Shown one piece after another: positions 49,823 to 60,255 of a stretch of 64,000 nucleotides of DNA (positions are counted from its first letter, which is position 1; each line of letters begins with the position of its first letter). The notes under the pieces were generated by a model. The model did no database searches and had not been told where the DNA came from. It worked only from the letters and a program-made list of their open reading frames with translations. The position numbers and the translations under genes were made by a program. Source of the DNA: Yarrowia lipolytica (lineage: Eukaryota > Ascomycota > Dipodascomycetes > Dipodascales); the NCBI RefSeq assembly GCF_001761485.1, contig NC_090770.1, forward strand, positions 682,001 through 746,000, written 5' to 3'.

Positions 49823-50233
49823 ATGGATCTTTCAGAGTTCGACCGCTTCCTATCTCCCGAGGGAGAAATCCTGCTCCACCCTGAGGAGCTCGTTGATGCT
49901 CTTCTTTCTTTGTTTCTGAGCAACGCCAATCTCAACATCACAGTCAAAGTGGAGTCCCTTCAGTTCCCGGGGCGTTTCCATCATCTCACTTTCAAGCGAC
50001 TCTATCAGTCTTCCGAGTCTCCTCCGCTAGAAATGACCATGTCGCAGCGTCTGGGGGAGCAGCGAGACGAAATGATGGATTCTATCGAGGCAGAATGGGA
50101 TCATCTGAGTGACTTGGACTCAGACACGGAGGTGTTCTATCCAGATGCTTTTGAAATCGTTCGTCGTAATCCGTTCGTTATCACTGAGGGATTTCCAACA
50201 ACAACCGAGGGAGCGTCCTTTGATGAATTTTGA
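49823..50233 (+). CDS. Unrecognised acidic 136-residue protein
   Basis: The first in-frame ATG is at 49823 (MDLSEFDRFLSPEGEILL). The frame is open upstream to 49706, but only from TTG. The protein is strongly acidic (DSIEAEWDHLSDLDSDTEVF near residue 85) and has a hydrophobic patch at about 24-34 (LVDALLSLFLS). I recognise no family. It has no signal peptide. It is short, so chance is not excluded, but the start context and the TATA-like element about 40 bp upstream favour a gene. Confidence 0.5.
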   Translation: MDLSEFDRFLSPEGEILLHPEELVDALLSLFLSNANLNITVKVESLQFPGRFHHLTFKRLYQSSESPPLEMTMSQRLGEQRDEMMDSIEAEWDHLSDLDSDTEVFYPDAFEIVRRNPFVITEGFPTTTEGASFDEF

Positions 50234-50678
50234 GAGACGTGATCTCTATGATGGTTCATTGGTAAGGTCAAAGGAGAAAGGGAGTTGTGTATAAACTGGC
50301 AGATAGTTGCAAGAACTAAATATGACCCTATTTATGTGTGTTACTATAGTGCTTACGAATATCCCGATCCCAGATTCTCTTCAACTATCCCCAATGTGCA
50401 TGCTAGACACTCCTGTCAATGGCATAAACGTGGCGATGCGGTTGATTACTAAGACAAAAAGAGTAGACCATACCAAACAATACAAAACTCGAAACTACCA
50501 ACCGCGCCGCCAATACGACTAGTCACGTGGCTGAGACTAAGTCACCCACGCTTCGACTTGATCAGCAGCTCCCAAACTCCTCAAGCTGTCCTGACTGCAG
50601 CTCATCTCGACCCACCAATAAACTTTGACTACGCATCTTTCAACATTGAAATTTCACTCGGATACAAGCAACACAATC
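50234..50678. promoter_or_regulatory. Intergenic, upstream of MZM1
   Basis: About 445 bp. CACGTG is at about 50524 (agtcacgtggc), 155 bp before the ATG. No clear TATA box and no other gene. Confidence 0.4.
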
Positions 50679-51100
50679 ATGTCACAGGGACTGACGGCTT
50701 ACCGAAACGTTTTGCGAGCGGCCAACCTGGCGTTCAAGAGTGAGTACAGTTGCGGCAACAACGACTGCCAAGGGAAACCCGTGCCCCGACAGACCCTAAC
50801 CCAGATGATCACTTTGTGCTAGGACAGGCCAAGGCCAACATTCGAAAGGGCTTTGAGGACGGCCGAAAGCTGGATCCCAAGGACGAGGACGTCAAGGTGC
50901 GTCTGGAGCATATCAACGGCGTGGCCTACGTGCTGCGAACACAGGTGGTCCAGGGCCAGAAGCACAACCCTGATGAGGAGAAGTACCAGCTCAATCTGCA
51001 CAAGGACTCCGAGATGGGAGACAATGAGTCCATCAAGAGCCCTCCTCCCATGCCCACCAAGGGCAAGAAGGGCAAGAAGGTCAAGTGCTGCTCCGAGTAG
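50679..51100 (+). CDS. MZM1: LYR-motif mitochondrial protein Mzm1, two exons
   Basis: Mzm1 is a small LYR chaperone of the mitochondrial matrix that stabilises the Rieske iron-sulphur protein before its insertion into complex III. Exon 1 is 50679-50739 (61 nt) and exon 2 is 50805-51100. The 65-nt intron starts GTGAGTACAG and ends CCCTAACCCAG, so the branch site lies 2 nt before CAG, as is typical of Yarrowia. The spliced protein has 118 residues: MSQGLTAYRNVLRAANLAFK with the LYR-type motif AYRNVLR, then a helical body (VLRTQVVQGQKHNPDEEKYQ) and a lysine-rich tail ending KKVKCCSE. Without splicing, exon 1 runs to an early stop. Family membership rests on the N-terminal motif, the size and the VVQG block. 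Confidence 0.85.
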
Positions 51101-51529
51101 ATATGTATATAGTTGTATGATGTGAGTTGAGAGTAGAGAGAGTTGAGTGTGTTGTAGGCTTGTGGATCCGAGTTGTAGATGGAATCATCTGGAGCTGTGG
51201 GAACCTTGATAGTTGAGTTGATCATTCTACGTTGTATTGTAGTTGAGCATACATGCTGATAGTCAAAGGATAGAGGAGTATCACAGCAATAGTTGAGTAT
51301 GGTACGAACTGGCTTCCTGTTCTGTACCTGCATCTACAGAACTTGTCTTGATTGTTATCATGGCAGTGGCTTCACTAGGTAACATTATTCTCTACTTCGT
51401 CGTACTAACCTTTCCGTATCTCTACACATGGGCATGCCTACATCCTCAAACAAAGTATAATACATTATCAATCTCCTCATTTTCATCTTCTCTCATTACT
51501 CCCCTTGGTCATCCTCGTGGTCGTTCCCA
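51101..51529. other. Intergenic, convergent gene ends
   Basis: About 430 bp between MZM1 and the Sel1-repeat gene. Nothing recognisable. Confidence 0.45.
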
Positions 51530-52981
51530 TTACTTCTTCTTCAAGAACCCTTTATCCTTCTTTTTGTCCTTCTTGGGCATGTACTTGTCCTTGTAGATCC
51601 AATGATTGCCCACAATGACCACGCCCCGATCCTCCGCCTGTCTGTACAGCTCCGCCGCCCGATGCAAATTTTTCTTACGACCGTTGCCTCCATTCTTCAT
51701 CCAAATGTTGGCCGCCTCACACAGCGCGTCTCCGTCTCCAAGTGTGCCAGCCAACTCGAAGTACTGCAATGCCGAATCCTCGTCCTTGCCGGCGCCCCAC
51801 GAATGCAAATAGCTCATCCCCAGCTCGTACAAAGCCAGCCCCACCCGTGACTTCTTCACGTTGGACGTACCCGAGCCTCCTGTGACAGTATCTGCCTTGC
51901 CTAGAGTCTTGAGCAGATCTGCCGTCGACGAACGGTTGCCCTTGTCGTTACCGGCATCGAAAAAAATGTTGGTTGCCCGCTTGAGCCACTTGACGGCCTC
52001 CTCGGGGTTCTGTCGCAGGCCCCATCCGTGTCGTAGAGCTAGACCATACAGTAGCATGGCAGTCGGCTCTCCCATATTGGCAGCCGTCTGGAACTGGTAC
52101 GCACTCTCACGCAGCTTGCCATGCTCGTGGAAAGTGATTCCAGCGGAAAGATGCTCGTCTGCGGTGGCCGAGTTGGAAGGAAGAGGAATGGTAGCTGAAG
52201 AAGCATTTCCAACACCTCCAACCGGGCCCCCTGCACTAGGAGTAGGAGCACTGTTAGTATTGCTCACCGTGTGTGTAGAGGGCGTCAGAGACCGCATGGA
52301 ACCGTTGGAGGGGACTCTGGTATGCTGTTGATGCTGCTGTTGAACCCGCGGAGGCACAGGAGACGAAGGTAATGGCTTGTCTGCAAATGCAGGAGGGAGC
52401 GGTTTGTCGGCAACAGGAGCCGTGAATCTGGTCTGCTGAACTTGCGGCTGTTTGACCAAATCCTCATCTAGCTCATCATCGTCGTCATCATCGATAATTC
52501 GAGGTTTATGATCTCTGTAGTAGTTTTCAAACTCGGACCGATGCTCCTCTAAGGTCAGTTCCCGCTGTTGAACAGTGTCTGCTGAATGTATACTGGCTGT
52601 GTCGTTTGTATACGTCTGAGCGAGTGGGGTGTCATCCTCCTCGTCTTCATCCTCCTCATCTTCGTCCTCCTCGTCCACCTTTAGTGACATGAGTAAGCCT
52701 CCAATACTGCTGTTTGTGCTGATGATGGACGTTTGTCTGTGGTTGTAGGAGAAGTCCTGCGAGTCGCGCGACACTATAGACGAGGCCGACGATGTCCTTC
52801 GCGGGTTCCATTCTCCATATTGATTGTATCCAAACTGATCTGTCACTCCTCCCATAGTTTCGGTTGATTCGATCGAGGTGATCGAGGCGTTGGAGGGCAG
52901 AACGTCCGAGTCCAGTCGCTTGGACATTTTGTTGGTCTTTTTGGACAATATGTCCAACGGCGAGAGATTGTTGAAGTCCAT
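51530..52981 (-). CDS. Sel1-repeat protein (Dsf2/Nif1-like)
   Basis: A 483-residue protein. Residues 1-270 are disordered: Ser-rich, with an acidic block (VDEEDEDEEDEDEEDDTP near 101-118), a second DDDDDD run and Pro/Gln-rich stretches (DKPLPPAFADKPLPSSP). From about 275 come Sel1-type helical repeats: SAGITFHEHGKLRESAYQFQ, AMLLYGLALRHGWGLRQNPE, ALYELGMSYLHSWGAGKDED and AAELYRQAEDRGVVIVGN. The end IYKDKYMPKKDKKKDKG is very basic. This layout, disordered N-terminus and C-terminal Sel1 repeats ending near GNHWIYKDKY, recalls yeast Dsf2 and fission-yeast Nif1, a regulator of a mitotic kinase. Sel1 proteins of the Chs4/Skt5 type are an alternative. Confidence 0.8.
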   Translation of the reverse strand: MDFNNLSPLDILSKKTNKMSKRLDSDVLPSNASITSIESTETMGGVTDQFGYNQYGEWNPRRTSSASSIVSRDSQDFSYNHRQTSIISTNSSIGGLLMSLKVDEEDEDEEDEDEEDDTPLAQTYTNDTASIHSADTVQQRELTLEEHRSEFENYYRDHKPRIIDDDDDDELDEDLVKQPQVQQTRFTAPVADKPLPPAFADKPLPSSPVPPRVQQQHQQHTRVPSNGSMRSLTPSTHTVSNTNSAPTPSAGGPVGGVGNASSATIPLPSNSATADEHLSAGITFHEHGKLRESAYQFQTAANMGEPTAMLLYGLALRHGWGLRQNPEEAVKWLKRATNIFFDAGNDKGNRSSTADLLKTLGKADTVTGGSGTSNVKKSRVGLALYELGMSYLHSWGAGKDEDSALQYFELAGTLGDGDALCEAANIWMKNGGNGRKKNLHRAAELYRQAEDRGVVIVGNHWIYKDKYMPKKDKKKDKGFLKKK

Positions 52982-55900
52982 TCTTGGGTCTGTTGGAGAG
53001 AATGGACGGTTGATTTGGTTGGGGACGTGGGTTTTTGGTTTTGGTGGTTTTGGTGGTGCACTTGGGTCGATTCTACTGGTGCAAAACTCTCGAGGTGTCG
53101 TTGTCTCTGCTTATCTGCTCCCGCGCACTCGGCTGCGTGTTCGACCGGTGCTCCAAGGGCTGTAGTCCGCTGGTGAAAGGTGTGGACTGGTGTATGGTCG
53201 CGTACCCCTTCTTTCTCCGCGTCACCCAACTTGTGGAACCTAAAAAAAGACTAACGTCTGGACCACATGTGATGTCACCATACATATAGGGGTGCATGAG
53301 GGTGAGGAGAAGGGAGCGTTTTGGGGCCGGTAAAGAATGATTTGTCGGAGAAAGTGGGTCCTTATATACACAAACAAAACGTCTGTTCAAAATCCCACTT
53401 GCCCTCCTCCTCACCACACCACACGGCACACACTAGTGTGTCTCAAACACCCGCTCACGCACTCGCTGCAAACTACGAGAGGCAGCCAACAGGCATACTT
53501 TTACCACGAGCCATGTCTGCTGATACTTTTTCAAATGCCAAATTCCATAGAGCTGAGAGCATAAGCGGACGAGAGTGCAAACGCTACCTCCGATACAATT
53601 CTATGGAGAGCAAAGATACGTGATCCAAAAATATCCCGACATTACGTGTACAAGTGGAGCATCTACGAGACGCAGCAGACCAACCGGTTCTAGCACGGAA
53701 TGAGACGGCAACACTCTCACTCTCACATCCTTGTGCGGTCTATGCACTGACGCGGATGGCACAGGCGCGAAGCGAACATCTCCCTCGTTTATTTGCTCGG
53801 CCTTCGAGTACGTATTTGTATGAATTTCTACGAATACGCATGAGTACTCGGAAACTCGGAATTATGGAAATGCAGAGCAAAACGACCATACACTATGTAT
53901 TTCTGAGCTGGGTTCTGAAACACGAGACTACGAGATCTACCCGTCGCATGGTTAGGGTTGGGGAGGGAGGGTTAGAGATGGCTCTCAGTACGAGTACAGT
54001 GAGTACAGTGAGTACAGTACGAGAACAACCCTATCGGACCCCACTTATCATACACATGTGCAATTAAGCAAGCTGTGGTTACTGTATCTTGAAAGATATC
54101 ATTTTCGTTCAGATGGTGTGTGTGGGTGTGACATCATTGTGCCGTTCTCTTATGGCCCGTCCGTCGTATCGCCGTTTGTTGAACTCACTTTGACACTGCT
54201 TTTCGGGGCACGTCCGTGGATGAAGTTTTGGTGGGATTCCCGATTCGCCATAGCTATAAGTATTGCACGTACAGGCGATGGAGATCTTTACGAGAATCAA
54301 AGTGTAGAGATCGAAGGGTGATGTTATGCTGAGAGGTATGCGATTTTTTGGTCATAATTGCCCTGCTGGGGAGGCTGTCGAGAAGGCTTCTGACGCTTCT
54401 ACTGAAGCCCTGCTGAAGCCCTGCTGAAGCTGCTATTGCTGAAGCTGCTATTACTGCAGATGCTGCTCCTGCTGACGATGATGACGGCGATGAGGATCTG
54501 TCTGATCTTGAGAAGGATGGGATCAAGAACGCTGCTGTTGGAGATTACGACGACGACTAGAACAAGATGAGCGCCCACCGACATGGGTGCAGAGCTCAGG
54601 CAAGAAGATACTCCAGAAGTGAGCCACCAAGGGCTCGAGGGCCGCGTCGATCCCAGCCTCAATCTCCCGTCGTCCATATGTGAGTGATCGATCTCGTCCT
54701 CATCGTCGTCCCACAGGGATTGTGTTGTTCTTGTTCCCCTATTATTTCTTTTTTCGGCGCAACAGCGGGTTTTTGCTATGGAGGACTGGCGATGGAGAAA
54801 AAGGAGAAAGAGAAGACATTGCTGGTTGGCCTCCTCTGTGTTCCGCGTGTGTTAGAGACCTGGAATAGAGGCCTAGAAGCTACAGTATCTTCCCATGAGT
54901 ATCATATGTCCACAATTACGAGCACCCTAACCATCATCATTGCGCATTGTCATCCTGTTGGTCTGCTGTTCAAAAACGGTCAAAAAAGTACACTGCTACC
55001 GAAAGGCAGCGAAATTGAATATTTGACGAGTAATGGGCGGCTTTGAGGTACCTACTGTAACCCGGGACAGTCCCTCAAACTAGTACTACTGCAAAGACAT
55101 GGTTACATTTCTCCTAGCTATGATCTCAACCACCCCAAGAGCACCAATCAAAGTCAATTAATTTACATATACTTTAGTTGACTCTTCCAGATGATTTGAT
55201 GGGTCCTGAATGACCACCAAAACACGGAAGAGCAGCGGACAAGGCTCTAATGGTTCAGAGCCTTGTCAAAGGTTGCTTGGAGGGAGTTAGCAAGTACGGA
55301 ACGGTACAGCTCCGAGTACTTGTACATGTTCGAGTAAGTCTTGGAGTTCTGATTCTGGCAGATCTATGATTATGTACATGCTCTCACACTCCAACAGCCC
55401 AATGTTGCTGTACCTGTACTCGTACTGTACTGTACCAATAAAATCAGTTGACACACACACTGAGATCTATCCTTCCTACAGCCTCTTATGAACCTCATCC
55501 TCAGCACACTCTTTCAGCCCTGACGACAACCTTGAACCTTGTCTACTACATACCCAGTAGAACTGAAGACCTATTACAAAGCATCTCAGACACCAATAAA
55601 TAAATGGCGATTCATTAATCAATTCAAATGTCTCATTGGACTGACTCTATACCCTCGTATCCGCCTAAACCGCCTTGTATCAGCTTTGCACTGCGTCATC
55701 GTCGGACGCACTCTCCACTTTGGCCTGTCGCGAGATCAAAGCCTGAGTAACCACTCCACTACTTGTACATACTACTCTCCACCAGATGTGCAAGCTGGTT
55801 CACGTGTTGCTCGAGCCCACGTACAAGTACAGCATATCCGGACCATGCGAATCTCTCGTACCCTAGGCTGTCCCAAATAAATCACTCACATAATACCTCT

Positions 55901-56501
55901 CCACCCAACCACTGTCCGTTCTCCACGGAATACCTAATAGCCGCGAGGGCAAACTGAGACAAAGCGTGGATGGGCGCATGAATGGAAGGGCGGAAGTGCG
56001 CATCCGAAGGTCCATCCGAAGCGGGCTCCAAAAAAATTTAAAAAAAGACCACATGAGTACCGCAAAACGGGACGTTGACGAATTTGCCAGAGGCACCAGA
56101 GGTGCATCTCTTGATACATGTTTTTTTCACTCGACAGGTCAAACGCACCGTTGAATGGAACGTCTTGGCAAACATGTAGCGAGCACCGCAGGCGTCCCAG
56201 CTATAGCGCACACAATAGTCCATGGTGCATGGAACCCAGCTGGATCGTCGCTTATCTTCATCAGATTGGGCCATGTCTGTTCATTTATGATTTCATTTTT
56301 GCATTGTTGGCTGAAAAACGTTGGGGTCTAGCTCCCAGGCCGGCCCCAGTTGGCCAGACAATAGACTTTCAGCGGTGCTCAAAACAACTCAGGACCCTAA
56401 CCCAAATGACTCTCTCACGTGATGATAGTCATGGAGACTCGGTAGGCTTGAGTCACCTGCATAATTGCTCCGACAAAAACACAACCTCCAAGCCGCGCTA
56501 T
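52982..56501. other. Gene-poor stretch of 3.5 kb
   Basis: No intact gene is supported. It contains a short coding relic (54417-54560), GTAC-rich motifs near 53985-54020, 55300-55325, 55405-55440 and 55810-55830, and, at its right end, the upstream part of the frame of the Vhr1-like gene. Confidence 0.45.
54417..54560 (+). pseudogene. Relic of the 3' end of a protein gene
   Basis: This 48-codon frame has strikingly protein-like content: Ala/Glu repeats (AEAAIAEAAITADAAPAD), an acidic run (DDDDGDEDLSDLEKDG) and an end NAAVGDYDDD before TAG. Upstream, EAVEKASDASTEA reads on in another frame, so a shift lies within the repeated gaagccctgct near 54400-54425. Farther upstream the coding look ends. 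It is probably a broken copy of the tail of a host gene located elsewhere; I cannot name the gene. Confidence 0.45.
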
Positions 56502-58175
56502 GAAATGACGGAAAATCACGATAATGAACACGGAGCTGCCACCCGGCTCTCGTCCCCGTTTTCCAAGTCCACCAAGCTGCCGTCCATGCTCCACGCCATC
56601 TCCAAAACGCCCGCAGACTCGCCACTGAGTGAAGAAACAAACACAAGCATAACTGCTACGAGCGGGACTGAAGAAAAGACCACTAGCGACGACAATGCCG
56701 CGGAAGGACCGGTCACAGCCACAAACGCGTCTGCCGCCAGCGTGGCCCCGGATAACCAACCCACAGGCTCGAGTTTTACGCCGCAAAATGCCAAACCAAC
56801 CACCCCTCTGGCTTCGAAACAAACACAAGCACAGCCCACCAGCCCGGACAACACGGAGGACAAGAAGAAGGGCGGAGTGACGCAGAGCATCAGGGAGAAG
56901 CTCAACTTCCAGGACGAAAAGCTGTGGAAACGCTTCTCCAGCCGCCGTCTGGATCTCATTGATTCCATGGCCCTGTCGTCCAAAAAGGCCAGTGAACAGG
57001 ACGTGGAAATCTCCAATGTGGCAAACACGTTGCGCGAGGAGTACGGCTATCCTCCCGAGACGGCTGCAGATTTTGATCGACTAGTTCGAGCAGGAATCCA
57101 GTCTGTGCGACGAAACAGGAAACGAGTGCCACGGTTCAAGCGAAGCTCCCATGTCGTTTCCCAGGGCCATCACCCTCAACGAGTCAATTTCCTGGCCGCA
57201 ATGGCCGGACCTATGCATCCCCATCATGGTTCGCCTGCCCACGCCGCAGATAACGGTCACAATGGAGTTGCCACCCCTCCTCCAGCCATGTCACCCGTGA
57301 AACGTCACCGGTCTGAAGAAGACGCATCGGTGGCCCTGCAGAGCCTGCGCTACCAGCAGCAGGCCCACGGCCCAACGACGCTGCCATCAGTCACGTCATT
57401 GAGTCTCGGGATCCCTGCCGAGCACTTAAAAATCGCTTGCGATCGGTTTCTGTCATTCGTCGCTCGCTCGCATTCTGGAAAGGAGCCTCCTTCGTCCAAT
57501 TTGGAAGCTTTAGGACGAGGTGTGCTGGAATCCGCAGTCGCCTTCATGCTGGAGCGTCACCAGCCCAAAGACAAGCACGATAGCTTGCGGGAGAAGCTGC
57601 TTTCCGAGCCTACCACCGCACACGTGGTTCAGACCCTGAACCTGCGCCCCCAACCTGCCCCCGGGACATCCTCTGCGTCTCCCTTCTTCCATAACCTCAT
57701 TGGAGGTTGTGCCAAGGACTTTGGATTTGATGCAATTGTGCATGCTCTGGGAAACATTTACCTCGAGCTAGTCCCTCAGTACGTGGGACCCGTGGCTGGA
57801 CGAGCACCAGTGACATCTCACACTCCCCACTCTGCACCTCCTCCACGATATGGACCCACCCTGCCTGGGTACAAGTCAGTGACGTTTCGGTTCATGGACA
57901 AGAAAATGGACTTTAGTTTCTCTGTGAACGAGACCCCGCCAACTTTGTACGAGCTGCTCGAGAACGGCATCAAGACTTTCCATATCATGGTGGAGGACAA
58001 GGTGCTGCACATTCGCAGCCACGAGGATCGGGAGCTGGTCAAGTCCGACTACGACGTAAAAATGGTCTTTTCTCGACCTTCCGTGGATGTGGAGTTCTTC
58101 TTTCCTCTTCTGCCTACGCCCAACGCTACGAACATGCGTTATATGGATTCTCCGTCGTTTCAGAAGTTACTCTAG
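56502..58175 (+). CDS. VHR1: Vhr1-family transcription factor
   Basis: In Saccharomyces, Vhr1 activates biotin-uptake genes under biotin shortage; its paralogue Vhr2 is less understood. The family's conserved N-terminal region is present at about 124-212 of the 557-residue protein: GVTQSIREKLNFQDEKLWKR, FSSRRLDLIDSMALSSKKAS and ADFDRLVRAGIQSVRRNRKR. Before it lies a Ser/Thr/Pro-rich disordered part, after it a His/Pro-rich linker. A second conserved-looking domain (TFRFMDKKMDFSFSVNETPP onward) makes up the C-terminus. The start is uncertain: in-frame ATGs also lie at 56118, 56229 and 56406, but the peptide before 56502 looks like translated leader. Nuclear location is inferred from the family and the RRNRKR cluster. 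Confidence 0.82.
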   Translation, partial: EMTENHDNEHGAATRLSSPFSKSTKLPSMLHAISKTPADSPLSEETNTSITATSGTEEKTTSDDNAAEGPVTATNASAASVAPDNQPTGSSFTPQNAKPTTPLASKQTQAQPTSPDNTEDKKKGGVTQSIREKLNFQDEKLWKRFSSRRLDLIDSMALSSKKASEQDVEISNVANTLREEYGYPPETAADFDRLVRAGIQSVRRNRKRVPRFKRSSHVVSQGHHPQRVNFLAAMAGPMHPHHGSPAHAADNGHNGVATPPPAMSPVKRHRSEEDASVALQSLRYQQQAHGPTTLPSVTSLSLGIPAEHLKIACDRFLSFVARSHSGKEPPSSNLEALGRGVLESAVAFMLERHQPKDKHDSLREKLLSEPTTAHVVQTLNLRPQPAPGTSSASPFFHNLIGGCAKDFGFDAIVHALGNIYLELVPQYVGPVAGRAPVTSHTPHSAPPPRYGPTLPGYKSVTFRFMDKKMDFSFSVNETPPTLYELLENGIKTFHIMVEDKVLHIRSHEDRELVKSDYDVKMVFSRPSVDVEFFFPLLPTPNATNMRYMDSPSFQKLL

Positions 58176-58503
58176 ACATCAAGAGCCTCCTTCCAAGTTA
58201 CTTTTTACAAATAGCCGGGGCCTTATGTCGTTCTTTACAGTTACCCAACCAGGAAAGTGTTATAGCACGGCTCTGGCTGTGGATGCCTGTTTTGGTCTGA
58301 TGTGCGCCTTTGCAGCATTGATCCGTTCACCACAATGAAACCTCATCCAAAAACTTCACTCCAAAAAATAATAATTTGGTGGGTCCATATCTTTCCCCAG
58401 CCTTCCTGGGCTCGGAGCGACTTTTGCATCCTATTTATTTGGTCTGTGTCCCCACCATATCAGACCCTCATCATTACTCTCACACAACACTTACAATACT
58501 ACA
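58176..58503. promoter_or_regulatory. Intergenic, promoter of the small secreted protein
   Basis: About 330 bp. ctatttattt at 58431-58440, about 65 bp before the ATG, is a possible TATA-like element. The leader before the ATG is rich in A and C (acacaacacttacaatac), as in highly expressed yeast genes. Confidence 0.4.
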
Positions 58504-58962
58504 ATGATGTTCATGAGCCTAGTTTCTCTTGCTCTGCTGGTTGTGGCTGCTCCAGTGACTACCTCTCCCGAAGCCCCTGCTGACCAGATTCTGGTCGTGT
58601 CACCCGCCGACCTCAATGTTCAAGGAACTGATATTGTCTATCGGCCTACTGTTGGCGCTTCGGACCCCGACTATCGTCCCGATCTGAGCATCAACGTGGC
58701 TAACGGCCGTGTGGAAATCGACATTGCCGGAACCCCCACGAATGCCACCTTGCATACCTCCTCCAATGGACATTTTGGCTACGCTCCGGTCGGACAGACG
58801 GCTCTGAAGTGGTCTCAGGACGGCTCCGCTGCCACCTTGACCTACAATGGTTCCCCCTACTTTTACGCTTGTGTCGAGGGATCTGAGCAGTACATTTACG
58901 TGCAGATTCCTGGCATTGCCGCCCATTGTGCTTCTCCTCAGTGGATGAAGATTAGTGCTTAG
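58504..58962 (+). CDS. Small secreted protein, possibly cell-wall associated
   Basis: A 152-residue protein with a clear signal peptide (MMFMSLVSLALLVVAAPVTT), probably cut near residue 16-20. The mature part is beta-rich, with Asn-x-Thr/Ser sites (NAT near residue 79, NGS near 117) and two cysteines near the end (FYACVEG and AAHCAS) that could form a disulphide. The C-terminal third, hydrophobic strand then ..ACVEGSEQYIYV.. then ..HC.., recalls PhiA-like fungal wall proteins, but the resemblance is weak. No GPI signal is visible. A short A/C-rich leader and the biased codons suggest strong expression. Function unknown. Confidence 0.8.
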   Translation: MMFMSLVSLALLVVAAPVTTSPEAPADQILVVSPADLNVQGTDIVYRPTVGASDPDYRPDLSINVANGRVEIDIAGTPTNATLHTSSNGHFGYAPVGQTALKWSQDGSAATLTYNGSPYFYACVEGSEQYIYVQIPGIAAHCASPQWMKISA

Positions 58963-59093
58963 ATGTGAATGAATTTTACGACTTGAGTGTGCCAGTAATC
59001 TCCAAAGAACGAATGTTAATGAATCTATTATGCAATTTAGTTTTATATATATATACAAGTGTCTGTTTTTGTGAGTATGGTTGTGTTTGGTGG

Positions 59094-59894
59094 CTACACT
59101 ACCACCATGGTATACTTGTGTTTCTTCATGGCGTTATGCGAGTAGGTGCCCCAGGTGACGCTCTGCGGGAGAGTTGTACATCGGATAAACGTAGCTATCG
59201 GGCACTGGGCGACGATATGGCCCTTTCTCTTGCATTTGATGCAGCAGTTATCTCCGGTGACAAAGTGGGCTCGGATGGGACTGGAGTTTCTGCTTTCTTT
59301 GCCCCAGGCAGGATCGACGTTGAACAGCAGATCGAATCTGTATCCCAGCGAGGCCACGTTTCTGAACTCCACCTTGACAGCGATCACGTTGGTTGTCAGC
59401 TCCTTGTGATTCTTATGCGTGTAGACTCGGTAGTTTCGGTCTAGAGTGATCCCCTCGTCAAAGGCCTGGAACTCCTTTTCAAGTCCAAACAGCCATGGAT
59501 TCAGGCGAGAGGCACTGCTCTTGTCAAACGGATCAAACCAGTCTGGAGCGTACATGAAGTACAGCGATCGAGAAACCTCAGCTTTCATGGACGGCCGGAA
59601 AAAATCTTTAGCTGCCATTTTGGCCACCCAGAATTGCGTGGGTTTGCGGGATTTCGGATCGGGAGCCCTTGGACGCTTATTATTGATCATATCAAGGTCT
59701 GGAATACGGCAGGTGGGGAAAAAGATGTCGTCTTCGTCACTGTCCGTCTCATAGTAGCTGCTTCCGCTGTCACTGTCGCTCTCCTCGCTCTCCAACGAAG
59801 ATGTGTGGCTGTCGTTATGGTGGCTGGGATGCAGAGCGGGCGGAACAGCGTCGCTGATGGTGAGTTGGTCGTGTGTATCCTCATTCCTTCTCAT
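59094..59894 (-). CDS. CCHC zinc-knuckle protein, 266 residues
   Basis: The N-terminal quarter is acidic and Ser-rich (ESEESDSDSGSSYYETDSDE). The middle is globular, with KPTQFWVAKMAAKDFF and SRSLYFMYAPDWFDPFDKSS. Near residues 222-235 is a perfect CCHC knuckle, CIKCKRKGHIVAQC (C-x2-C-x4-H-x4-C). Such knuckles bind single-stranded nucleic acid and occur in host RNA-binding proteins and in retrotransposon Gag proteins. No other Gag feature is seen, so I treat it as a host gene of unknown function, possibly of old element origin. Its 3' end is 131 bp from the end of the convergent secreted-protein gene. Confidence 0.7.
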   Translation of the reverse strand: MRRNEDTHDQLTISDAVPPALHPSHHNDSHTSSLESEESDSDSGSSYYETDSDEDDIFFPTCRIPDLDMINNKRPRAPDPKSRKPTQFWVAKMAAKDFFRPSMKAEVSRSLYFMYAPDWFDPFDKSSASRLNPWLFGLEKEFQAFDEGITLDRNYRVYTHKNHKELTTNVIAVKVEFRNVASLGYRFDLLFNVDPAWGKESRNSSPIRAHFVTGDNCCIKCKRKGHIVAQCPIATFIRCTTLPQSVTWGTYSHNAMKKHKYTMVVV

Positions 59895-60166
59895 GCCGTG
59901 CCTTTGTTGTATCTGGTGGAAAGAATCGAGCTTCTAAAAGTTCCTGAAAAGTTCATGTACATGCGATATGCTAGGTTAGGGTTGGTCAGGTGGATTTGAG
60001 ATGCCTTTGTTGGGCAAAGTAGCTGGCGGATTCGGATGGAAACAGTCTAGGGGTTTTCATAGTCCTTGTAATTTTCGATTTATTGCTTTTCCGTACATTT
60101 TTTTCGCCAAAAACCCCCATTGATTAACACCTCTAGCTCCCTCAACCATCATCCGAAACTCATCAC

Positions 60167-60255
60167 CTCCCGGTGGCCAAGCTGGTTTAAGGCGCGAGAC
60201 TGTAATGGAATGAATTGTAATCTTGAGATCGGGCGTTCGACTCGCCCCCGGGAGA
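60167..60255 (+). tRNA. tRNA-Tyr(GTA) with a 14-nt intron
   Basis: It is nearly identical to Saccharomyces tRNA-Tyr. The acceptor CTCCCGG pairs with CCGGGAG, the D arm is GGCCAAGCTGGTTTAAGGC, and the anticodon stem CGAGA/TCTTG (one G-U pair) encloses C-T-GTA-A. The intron is at 60206-60219. The T arm is GGGCG-TTCGACT-CGCCC, discriminator A. A T6 run follows at about 60282. Confidence 0.96.

Noticed and set aside
56516-57028. 170-residue minus-strand frame inside the Vhr1-like gene
   Set aside because: It is antisense to the strongly conserved family region and has no domain of its own.
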